Shown piece by piece: positions 10,168 to 20,057 of a DNA stretch of 64,000 nucleotides. Position numbers and translations under genes: made by a program. The notes under the pieces are model-generated. The model was not told the origin of the DNA, ran no database searches, and was given only the letters and a program-made list of their open reading frames with translations. Origin of the DNA: Allomyces macrogynus ATCC 38327 (taxonomy: Eukaryota > Blastocladiomycota > Blastocladiomycetes > Blastocladiales > Blastocladiaceae); the NCBI GenBank assembly GCA_000151295.1, contig GG745355.1, positions 186,991 to 250,990 of the forward strand. The letters are read 5' to 3'. How positions within the stretch are numbered: position 1 is the stretch's first letter; each line of letters starts with the position of its first letter.

Positions 10168-11047
10168 CTACAATCGCCACCGCTGCACCTCAGCAAACGC
10201 GTGCGGTTTCGGCAACCGGTCGCTCATCACGACGCGGTACAGAACCAAATCCCACTCGACCGCCGCATCCTTGAGCACGGGCCCGAGCACTTCGAGAGCA
10301 GCACGATCGACGGCGTTTGGGTCGGCCGTCACTGGCGGCGGCGCGTGCAGCTTGAAGTAGGCGAGCGACAAATGGTCGATTCGTTTTGGGCGAATCACGC
10401 AGCGTGTCGGTGCCAACTGTTGAAGCGACGAGACGAGGCTGTGTAGGCCGGTTGCGCGTGACGAGTCGACGCCGAGGAGAAGGGTCGTGGCGTCGACGCG
10501 GATCAGGCCCGTGAGCGAGATTTGCGAGCTCGTGACGGATGCGGGCGGGAGGTTGGTGGCGAGATGGGTGGCGAGCGAGCCGAGGTCTGCGCCGGATGCG
10601 TCAAAGAAGCCTGAATTAAGGGTGGAGAGCAGTCGGTCAGGGATGAGGTCATTTGTGGTGGCGGAAAGGGAGCGATTGAGCGCACGTACCCGTCACGGAT
10701 ACATGCGGCAAGTACTGCTGGCCCTCATCTGGACCGAATTGCTTGCGCGCATTGCAGTACCACTGTAGGACCGCGCGGTACAACGGCGTGCCCGGACGCG
10801 GCTCGAGGTACACGATTGCCTTGCCGACGTGGTCCTCGGTCAGCGGTCGCGGAATCGGGTTGGCCCGGAGGTTGGCTTCGAGTGTGGCAGGGTCGGCAAA
10901 TGGCGCGTTGTCGCCGTCGTCACGGCTACCATTGACGGGTCGCGTCGGTCTTGGTGCAGCGGCAACGTCGCGCGGGGCTCGGCAATCGCGCGGCGGCTGT
11001 GGTCGTGCGGTTGCGCGCGTCGGGGTTGCGATTGAGGATGGCGACAT
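10168..11047 (-). CDS. 2H-superfamily phosphoesterase (LigT/cyclic phosphodiesterase-like)
   Basis: Two exons, 11047-10690 and 10610-10168, give about 266 residues. The 79-bp intron runs from GTACGTG to TTCAG. Two separated His-x-Ser-x motifs mark the family: PHVSVTG at the end of exon 1 and DHLSLAYFK in exon 2. Together these form the catalytic pair that hydrolyses 2',3'-cyclic or related phosphodiester bonds in RNA or nucleotides. The first ~55 residues are Arg/Pro-rich and probably disordered. The start is the ATG before SPSSIATP; a longer upstream frame runs through a GGT microsatellite that encodes poly-Thr and is more likely promoter. Substrate is not predictable. It lies tail to tail with the retroelement. 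Confidence 0.7.
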
Positions 11048-11081
11048 GGGGGTGCTTTCTTGACGGGAGAAGAATCCGGCC

Positions 11082-11091
11082 GGATTGGTGG

Positions 11092-11122
<31 letters not shown>
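11082..11122. repeat. GGT/ACC trinucleotide microsatellite
   Basis: About 12 tandem GGT units with one interruption, directly upstream of the 2H phosphoesterase start codon. Confidence 0.85.
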
Positions 11123-11376
11123 GTTCGTGCTCGTTCTTGGACACTTATATGCGCTCGTCGTCGTGGAGAGCATACAGGGCTGAGCGTGGACCGGGCGTGC
11201 ATGTGGAGCAGTTGCGGGCGTGTTCGCGTTCGTGGCGAACGTGCTCCGTCGCGTGTCCATGTCGACTGCGGGCGGCGTCGGGTGGCGATCCCTTGTGGCG
11301 GCGTGCTGCAACTGCGGTGGATCAGCGGTAGAAACCCACGTGAACCCTCAGTCACAGTCCACAGAGGCAGCGCTGC

Positions 11377-11674
11377 TTGCTGGGGCCATGCCACGATCCT
11401 TCCTGGGTAGTCGTGTTCTGGGCCGACCCGCCGTCCTCCTTTGACGATCTCGTTTGGCCGGCGTACCTGAAGTACAACCAGCGCGTGCTTGCGCTCTTGC
11501 CGCCACAGTACACGACCGCGCAGCTTGACGAGGATGGTGCCATCGACTGGTCCGACGGTCGTGCGGCTCCCAAACACGTCGATGCCCGTGCTGGTCGTGG
11601 ATGCGAACGCGCGTGGGGAGCAGGCGCAGCACAAGACAATCAAGGCCGTCATCCAGCATGTGTGGAGCGTGTAA
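11377..11674 (+). pseudogene. Unassigned coding-like fragment
   Basis: Two overlapping frames look protein-like in turn: 11400-11560 (FWADPPSSFDDLVWPAYLKY...) and 11560-11674 (RLPNTSMPVLVVDANARGEQ..., ending at a stop). They are offset by two bases and no splice pair joins them cleanly. This could be the 3' part of a broken or multi-exon gene. I do not recognise it. Confidence 0.3.
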
Positions 11675-11858
11675 ATTGTCCGAGTGAGTGTCGATGCGCA
11701 TTATTGAGCGGTTTTTGCTGACAAGGGAGGTTCAATGAGGGTGAGGAGAACGAAGAGGTACATTTATGAAGCAAGACTAATGTGGCGCCGATCACACGGC
11801 AATAAAGGACAATACAACCGGCAACAACAGCAAGTACCCCAAGCCGCGGCACCACGGC

Positions 11859-13618
11859 TTACTGGTACTTCATCTCGCTCTCGACAAACCCGACCGTCGG
11901 GAACTTGCGCGCAAACCCGGCCACACGCGCCTTCATATCGGCAATCTTGGTGTGCGCCTCCTGGTCGGTATCGAGCAAGGCCTTGAAGTCCTTGAGCTTC
12001 TTGCCCGGCGCACGCTTGGCCAAATCGACCGTCATCTGCACGGCCTCGTCAATAAACTCGGCGACCGTCACGAAATCCGACTCGACGAGTCCGCGCGTCG
12101 TCATGGCGGGCGTGCCCATCCGCAGACCACCGGGGACCAGCGCCGACTTGTCGCCGGGCACCGTGTTCTTGTTGGCGGCAATGTTGACGAGCTCGAGAAT
12201 CCGCTCCACGCGCGCACCGTCGACACCCTTGGGCTTCAAGTCCACGAGGAGCAGGTGGTTGTCGGACCCGCCCGAGACGAGCGAGTAAGACTTGCTCAGC
12301 AGCGCGTTCGCAAATGCCTGGTTGTTGCGCAGTGCCGCCTTCGAGTAGGCCTTGAACGCCGGCGACGTCGCCTGCTTGAGGGCCACGGCCAGCGCCGTGA
12401 TCGTGTGGTTGTGCGGCCCGCCCTGGTGGCCCGGGAAGACCGACGCGTTGATGGGCGTTTCCAGGTCGTACATGATGTTCTCCTTGGTCTTGGCGTTCAC
12501 TTTCCGCACGCCCTTGCGGAAGAAAATGATAGATCCGCGCGGCCCACGCAGCGACTTGTGCGTCGTCGTCGTGACAATGTCGGAGTGCTCGAAGGGGCTC
12601 GGCAGGTCGCCGGCAGCGACGAACCCGGAAATGTGCGCCATGTCGGCGAGCAGGTAGGCGCCGACCTTGTCGGCGATCGTGCGCATGCGCGCATAGTCGT
12701 AGTTGCGCGCGTAGGCCGAGGCACCGGCAATGATGATCTTCGGGCGGTAGAGCACGGCCGTGCGCTCGAGCATGTCGTAGTCAATGTAACCCGTCGATTC
12801 GTTGAGACGGTATGGGAGCGTCTCAAAGTAGGCCGAGACGGCCGAGATCTTCTTGGTGTCGGTCTGGTACCCGTGCGAGAGACTAGTTGCATCGCAGGAA
12901 TGGCCAGAAAAGGTCAGATTGGATCCGTATTGGTGAGAACAGCGTTTGGAAAACGTACTGGCCACCATGCGGCAGGTCGAGCCCCATGATGCGCTCGTGC
13001 GGCTTCAGGAGCGCATAGTAGACGTAGAGGTTGGCCGGTGCGCCTATTCATTGAAGATTTGGCCGAAGCCAACGTCGCGGTCAATCCTCCAACTTCACCC
13101 CAATCGACACAGCGTCCCAGTCCCGAAATAAACCAACGCACCCGACAGCGCCTGGACGTTGCACCCCCACTTCGCCGGGTCGAGACCAAACGCCTCGAGC
13201 GCGCGCTTCTGGCAGAGCGACTCGGCCATATCGATAAACTCGTTACCGCCATAGTAGCGCGCGCCCGGGTAACCCTCCGAGTACTTGTTCTGCATGACCG
13301 AGCCGAGCGCGTCCATGACGGCGCGCGACGTGAAGTTCTCGGACGGGATCAGGTCAATTGATTCGCGCTGGCGCTGCTTCTCGCGCTCGATAATGTCGAA
13401 CACGTCCGGGTCGGACTCGCGCAGCGATTGGTTCAGGACCTGGACCTGCCAAATGGGCGGTAGCGGGTCGGGTCAGCGTCCATTGTCATGGTTGGCAGTT
13501 GAACCGGACGGGAAAGTACTTGAGCGAACGGGTCGACGGCGGCTGTGGCCAACATGCGCGACGCGGCAGGGCGCGCGGCCATTCGCGCGAGGTGCGAGCG
13601 GACAGCGTTCTGAAGCAT
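11859..13618 (-). CDS. SHM1: Serine hydroxymethyltransferase, mitochondrial
   Basis: Four exons: 13618-13520, 13445-13142, 13043-12959 and 12882-11859, giving about 503 residues. The PLP enzyme interconverts serine and glycine with tetrahydrofolate as one-carbon carrier. Evidence includes [11 protein letters not shown], the [15 protein letters not shown] segment, LPHGGHLSHGY built across the last splice, and the PLP-lysine motif [13 protein letters not shown]. The HQGGPHNH substrate loop is also present. The first exon ([17 protein letters not shown]...) is a typical Arg-rich, acid-free mitochondrial presequence; a cytosolic isozyme would lack it. Exon 2 has two possible acceptors six bases apart, which changes the protein by two residues. 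The introns have GTACTT, GTGCGT and GTACGT donors. The upstream frame in the 5' UTR is ignored because it is low complexity. Confidence 0.93.
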
Positions 13619-14245
13619 CGTGGTTGGTTTTGGAGTGGACTGGACGGCCTTGCTCGATCGCGGTTGTTGCAGCTGTGTGCTGGTTGAGCGCGGGGAGGAG
13701 GAATCTATTTCGTCGTGCAGCTTGCCAGCTGGGTAGTCGGGGTTCGCGGCGAGGTGGCCAGCGTGGCATGTTGATCGTGGCGAACGTTTCTGACGTACAG
13801 ACTTGCAGTTGCAAACGCGCATCGCCTTTGCGTATTTTTTTGTTTTTTTTTTTTTTTTTCCCTCGTGAGAGTGTTTTCGCGCCGGCCGTTTCAGCTTTCG
13901 GCTTTTCTTGCTGTTGTGCCTCGTTGGCGTAGTCGGAGCGAGCCGGCGACTCCGTTGCTTGGATGGAAGGTCGCCCATGCGGTGGCCGCACCAACTTGGT
14001 GCTTCGTGAGTTGAGCGTGATGTCCCGCACGGTCCCTCATCGTCCGCTTCCTCCCCTTTCTCAAAGAGCTCCCCTGCCTTTCTTCCTATTCAGCGTTGTC
14101 TTTGACCGTTCCGTTGCCAAAAAAAAAAAAAAAAAAAAATGAACAACAGTACTCGGACGGCCTTATGACGCCAAGCACTGCCAAGTGGCCGGCTAGCCGG
14201 GCCACGACCCTGCCGCGCCAAAGGCAGAGAGAGAGATCCAACCCT
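13619..14245. other. Intergenic with poly-T and poly-A tracts
   Basis: Between the SHMT start and the stop of the PB1-domain gene. Holds a T-rich run at 13836-13859 and an A run at about 14120-14139. No gene is seen; it should contain the SHMT promoter and the 3' UTR of the upstream gene. Confidence 0.6.
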
Positions 14246-16440
14246 TCATTTCTGCTTTTCTATGTACTGTCGGTAGTACGACGGCGGCGCGTGCGTCGTA
14301 TGCGGCCGCCGCGGCAATGCCGCGGCCCTCGTACCCGCAGCTCCGCCCGCGCCGCCCCCTCCATAGTCCACCATACTCCTCGGCCGTGGCGGCAAGTCTT
14401 CCCGCGCCGCAAACGCATTCACACCAATCTGCTCGGAACTGTGCGCCGGCAGGTACCCGACTCCCGCACCGGGACCCGACGCGGCAATCGGCGGTAACGG
14501 CATCGGCGGTGCTTGGAGCGCGAGCGCTGCTGCGGGAATGAGCACGTACGGCACGAGTACGGGCACCATGACGGTCGTCGGCGTCGACCGTGGTGGGCGT
14601 GGTAATCCTTCAGGAGACGTTGATCGCGACCGGCCAATCACCGGCGGCAAGTCCGGCGGTGGTGGTGGTGGCGGGAACGACATGGACCGACCGCGCACTT
14701 CCTCTCCACCGTCATCCACTCCACCATCTACCTCGTCGCCGTCGTCGCCCTCCTCCTCGCTGATCCGGTTAATCCGCCTCGTCTGCGGAAGCGGCGGGAC
14801 CCGATCAAACGGCTTGGCCGCGGCATCGCCCGAAAACGACACACGCTTCTTGAGCGCCGACTTGAGCGGCATCGGTGCCGGCGGAGCCGGCGGTGGGACC
14901 ACCACCACGGGTGACCCGCGCGCGGGGGATACCGACCGCGACGACGCCGTACTGCTGCTGGCGCTACTCGATGTGGACGCACGACGCGGGCGCATTCGCG
15001 GCGGTGCCGAACCCGTTGGTGCTGATGGGGCCGTTTGCGGTGGTGGCGGGAGCGGGTCGCGCGGGTTGATCAGGCTCAGTCGCGCTTCGTACTCGGGGTC
15101 GCGCAGGTCGCGCGGGTTCGTGGAAAAGTCCCAGTCGCGCGGAGGACGGAGAGGCGCGGTGCGCGAGCGTGGTGGAGAGCTGCGAGACGGGCCGGGAGGT
15201 GGTGGGACGGGATCAGGTGGTTCGAGTAGGATGGGGTTGTCATCGTCGAGGGAGTCGGACGAGTCGCAGTTTGGGTCCGACCCGACGGTGGTGGTGGTGG
15301 GGCCAGGCGAGTCCGAGGTGACAATAGAGTTCGAGTCGGGTGCAGGATCGTCGGCAAGCCGTGGTGGCTCATCAGAAACGCTGTGGAGTGGAGGAGAAGC
15401 CGATTGCAGCTCGAGCGGCGGATGGTCGACGTTCGGCGTTGCTGATTGCGTCGATTCCGGTTGGCCGTCCGTGGAGAGCGCGCGCTCGCGGTCCTGGAGC
15501 TTCAGCGTCGGTTCCTCGACATCGTGTGGTGCTTCGACAACCGCTGAAGGCTCCTCGGGGGCAGGTGGTGGCTCGTCCGGGGTCGGCGGTCGCAACGGAT
15601 CTGCACAGAATCACAGTCTGTGAGCCGCTCGAAACACACACCTCGCCATCAACGCACCCACTTACCGTCAATGCAAAACACGTGCAAATGGGCGCGCTCG
15701 CGCAACTCGACCAGCTCCAGCGCCTGGTGCCAATGCTCCCTCGAATCGAGCGGCATCCGGTCCTCGTCGCCGAGATACTCGAGTCGCAATCGTGGAAGCG
15801 GCACGCCGGGATCTGCCGCATACAACGCTTCGAGCTCGCGCCGGACCTGTGCGACCGACGCCGTCTTGGCATGATCGACCTTGAGCGACTTGATTTTCTG
15901 GTTGTAGAAGGCGCGAATCCACAGCGGCGCGGCATTGGCGCCGGTAAGGGCATGGTTGTGCGCGGGTGCGGCAGGCGGCGGCGTCGGGTCCGGCTTGGGC
16001 GGTCGAGGCGAGGATTGTTTGCATGTTGGACAACTGGAGGTTCGTGGAGAGACGTGTCCTGCATGCGAATGTGGTGGTGCGGGCGGGGACCGTCGCTCGG
16101 GAATCGGTGCGGGCTCGTCGCTCCTGCGGCGAAATGGGTTGTCGGGCTGCACAGAATTCTGATCGTTGAACTGAACGGATTCTGCCGCATCCTCAACTTG
16201 TTGAGACTGGTCATTACTTTTCGGCTCGGTGTCCGTCGTTGCTTGGGCGGCGGGTGGGTTCTCGACGGCTTCGATGTCGGTTGCGTTGGTCGAGTCCATG
16301 CTGTCACAATTGGCGGGTGGAGTGCTTGCAGCTAGTAACGGCACACGACTTGCACCGAGTAGCGGGTCGGTGGGGCAAGATGCATTGTGATTGGTGAGGG
16401 AGGCCGCCGCCACGATGCAGCTTTGATGAATGATCGTCAT
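14246..16440 (-). CDS. PB1-domain protein with proline-rich tail and RVSF motif
   Basis: Two exons, 16440-15666 and 15600-14246, with a 65-bp GTAAGT...GTGCAG intron; about 709 residues. Residues ~175-258 look like a PB1 domain: a basic first strand (FYNQKIKSLKVDHAKTASV), an acidic LRLEYLGDEDRMPLDS turn, and a final HLHVFCI strand. PB1 domains pair head to tail to build signalling complexes. The rest is low-complexity Pro/Ser/Asp-rich sequence with a KKRVSF motif, which fits the RVxF docking motif of protein phosphatase 1, and several SPxR-type sites. A start at 16300 (MDSTNATD) is equally possible and would shorten the N-terminus by 47 residues. I do not recognise an orthologue. Confidence 0.65.
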
Positions 16441-16595
16441 AAAACGCGATCAGGTGATGCTGCCTTGGCCGCTCACGATCGCGGCCGAGAACAATGAGAA
16501 CCAAGGGACCAAAATCCAATTTCTATCAAACACAACCCGGCCATATCGACAATCCCGTCTCGGCACCGTGCTCCCCGGCTCGAATCGGGATCGAA

Positions 16596-19515
16596 TTAGT
16601 GCAAGACGCGCAAGAAACTCGACTCGTGCGGTTTGTGCAGCTCGAACAGCCTCTGCTGCAGGCACCGTCGCATCAACACGAGCTCCGGGTGCCGATTGTC
16701 GTCCTTCCACTCTACATGCAGCCTTTCCCATCAGTCCACCGCATCCCTGAACGTACTCGGTCCCAACGCGGCACGTACCGTGCAGCCACTGCGCCAGGAG
16801 CGCAAAGTACGCGTCCCATTCGCGCACCGCGACCGTCGCGTCCTGAACCACGTCGAGCGGCGCGAAAATCACAATCAACGCCGCGCGCCGCACCTTGGCG
16901 TCGTGCATCGACAGCATCAGGTCCATGATCCATTCCCAGACCTCGACGGCCTGGAAAAACTCGGGCGTGTGCCCCATAAAGGGGTGTCGACTACGCGTCA
17001 GTATCCGCGCTACAAACACGAGCGCAAAATGCAGTCGAGAAACGCACCTGCGGCAAACAGGACGTTTGCACACGCGAGAAGCCGGCGCTCCATGACACGC
17101 GGTTCACGGTCCGACACGTTCATCGCGATCAGCGGCGACAAGAAATGTGTCGTGACGCCCATCATGCGGTTGCGGTGCGCCGTGGGCCGCGGGCGCGGAC
17201 CGCTAAGTCGTTGCGTGACCGTACCAGAGCCTGTGCGAGTCTTGTACCCGATGGCCGCCGCAGCGCGGTCGATGAAGGGAGCCGGAACGAGGTCGTTGCC
17301 CTTGGCCGTGGTCGACGACGAGGTAATGGTGCCAAATGCGAGCCGCTCGGCGATCCGGCACGCGGCGGCAAACGCCTCAAGCGTCTTGGGGACTGAGAGC
17401 ATGTCGGGTCGGTTGATATCCTTGAGGAGCGCGCTACCGATCGATGTCGTGAGCAACTCGCGACCAAAAAATATCATAAAATGATGTACCCGAGCGTCGC
17501 CACTGGACTCTGCGTCCCGAGCGCGACCAGCGCATTCGACTGCGCCGTCTCAAACTTGACCTCCACACTCTCGCCACCCGCGGCCCCTTCGTCGTCAATC
17601 GGACACTCGCAAAACTGGTGCAGTTGGCGCACGAGACCCGGCGCGACCGCATCGAGCTCGTACGCTGGCGTCGCGCGAATCACGGGTTCCAGGTGCAAAA
17701 CGACCACGATAAGCCGGTCGGCGTCCTTTTCGCCGTCGCGCTTCTGCAGAATGTCGAGACAGTCGCGAATGTAGACGGAGACGGGCTTCGCGGCGGGTAT
17801 GACCGAGCCCGTGAGTGCATGCTCGGCCTCGTCGACCTCGTCCGAGTCGTCCTCGTCGTCCGAGTCGCACAGCGCCGGGTGCAAACGCGCACGCGGAGCG
17901 GCCGCTGGCGGCGATACTTGCGGCTTGGCGTCGCTCGTCACGGTTTCAGGCGCAGCAGAACGTGGATCCGCGCGAGCTGCACCCGCGCGAGCTGCGCCAG
18001 CAGCAACAATCGCGCGCAACCGGGCCACATCTGGTAGTTGCGCACCGAGCCCAAAATCGACGCGCTGCGGGAAAATCAGCGCCGTTGCTTCCTCTGCGAG
18101 AATCTGGCCGTACGCGCGCAGCTCCGGCGCCTGGTCGAGAAGCTGCGCGACGCCCTTGTAGAGAAGGTAGTTGAGTCTGGTCGCCCAAGACGCGAGCGAC
18201 GTGTGATCGGCCTGCAGGTACCCGCAGCACAGCAGCAGCGTCTCGGTGAGGGCCTTGACGGTATCGACGTCATGGTGCGCCAGGATTCCGGCGCTGCCCC
18301 ACATGTGCAGCCATGCGGCGAAAACAGAAACGAGCGGCAGCATGCTGTCCGCGACCGTACTGGGCCACGGATCGTCGGAGGACATGGCGGACGGGTCGGC
18401 GAAAAGATGCACGATCGCCGCGCGCGACGTCGGGCCGAGTGAAATGGCGCGAATGCTCGTCAGCGCCGGAACCATGGAGCTCGGGATCGGGCGACCAATG
18501 ACCGCGTCGAGGCAAGTGGAGAGCGAGTGCCACAGGACCCCGCGCTTTTCAGTGCGGCCGAGCAGGTGGAGAAGGACGGCATCGCGCGACAGGTCCGGGA
18601 GATGGCCAAGGGCGGCGCGCCACGACAGCGCAAACGAAACGGTCGGGTCAACGTCATTGGTGGTCCGGGACAGGAAGAAACCAGCGAGTTGCGGCGCGGG
18701 ATGGCTCTGTCGGCAGAGCTGGTCGACGAGGGTCGCGGCAAGCGAGCGCAGGTCGCCACCCGTCGTCGAGCCGGAATGCGGTAGCGGTCGCAGAGCCTCG
18801 TCCAGGTCCACGACGATTCGGGTCACAAATGCACTGAAAAATGACATCTTGATGTGAGTGTCCGGTCAACATGGCTTCACGACCGAAATCCATACTCGGC
18901 GGCGAAAATCTTGGGTGGCGATCCCTGATACACATTGGCAGCGCGATCTGGGATCGAAACCAGCGTGCGGAGGACATGCCGATGCAGTGCCGAGTCGGCT
19001 GCTTGCAGTTGGACCAAGAGAGTTTGCACGCGACAACGTAAAAGCAATCGCTTGATCAAATCCGCGGCAAATTCGCGGTGGATCGTAATGGCCGGTGACG
19101 CGGGCGACTCGCTCGTCCTCGACAACGGCTTCCCAGACATGACCAACGCAGCAAACAGGAGCGAATCGTGGAATGTGGCGAGACTGGGCTGCTCGTGCCG
19201 AGTCGAGGCTCTGTCGCTCACTCGCGGCAAAAAGAATGCATCGATCGCATCGCGCAGAGCCTGTAGTTCGCCGCCATCATGTCCATTGAGCAGCGGGACG
19301 ACCGTGTCGAGCAAGACGTGATACAATGCATGTTTCCTCGACGCAAATGTATTTCGGATCTCGGCCCTCCTCGCTGCAAATTGATCGAGAACCGCGGTGC
19401 CCCGGTACTCTGCGTCTTTGCCTGCTCGGAGAAAGTGCGCGAGCCGGACGACCAGGCGCGCAACGCGTTCAGGGTCCGAATCAACTTGCAGGTGCTGTTT
19501 CAAGACGGCCAACAA
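16596..19515 (-). CDS. TEL2: TELO2/Tel2 telomere length regulation protein
   Basis: Exons joined in frame: (open start)-18896, 18833-17490, 17433-17048, 17009-16779 and 16711-16596. Tel2 is the scaffold of the TTT co-chaperone complex that matures PIKK kinases (ATM, ATR, TOR). Support: an N-terminal HEAT-like part ending LVSIPDRAANVYQG; the acidic DSDDEDDSDEVDE hinge, followed by PVSVYIRDCLDILQ, which is the usual opening of the conserved C-terminal domain; and a helical ending with FLSPLIAM and RRAALIVIFAPLDV. One intron (17047-17010) is only 38 bp but is the join that keeps frame. The true start is unresolved: the exon is open upstream of 19515 and an additional first exon, perhaps near 19650-19780, is likely. 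Confidence 0.75.
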
Positions 19516-20057
19516 GAAGTATGGATCACAGGAGCTGTTCTTTCTAAATCAGGCGTCATTTTGCAGTGGGTTGGAATAGCTGACGTGCAGCCGATGGCGG
19601 GGTGCTGACCACATTATGCATAAAGCCTACAACGTTGAGGAGGTCTTGCGGGCTTTGATAGTGCGCAGCACCATGGTGACAGGTGCAGGCCCAGTGTGCT
19701 CCGCTGGTGCAAAAAACAGCAATCGTGCATGGAGACGGCGTTGACGAGGCGCGCCACGAAACGTTTGCATTCGGTTGCATTTGTGATTAACGGAGGCCAA
19801 AAGATGGATGCGTTCTGGTCATGCCGCGTCGTGTGACTGGTTGTCAGTGATCAACAAATCATCTCCACACCGAGCTGGAACAGGCAGAAGCCAGAACTGA
19901 CGCGGTCAAGAAGCAAAACCGGGACGAAACACAACGCATGATGCGGACTGTTGCCGGCGTTGCACCTTGCACTCTCTTGTCGAACCTCAGCTCCACAATT
20001 TGGCGCAGTAAATATTCTCATCGACACCCTGCCGTGCTCGCCTCGTGTCGCTACACC

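Noticed and set aside
11952..12989. 345-codon plus-strand frame
   Set aside because: It is the antisense shadow of the SHMT gene; GC-rich codons leave opposite frames open.
14538..15623. 361-codon plus-strand frame rich in Gly/Ser
   Set aside because: Mirror of the Pro/Ser-rich tail of the PB1-domain gene.
17434..17490. Apparent frameshift in TEL2 between ATLGYIIL-stop and MIFFGREL
   Set aside because: A 56-bp intron (GTACAT...GGTAG, 17489-17434) joins the frames cleanly, so no mutation is needed.
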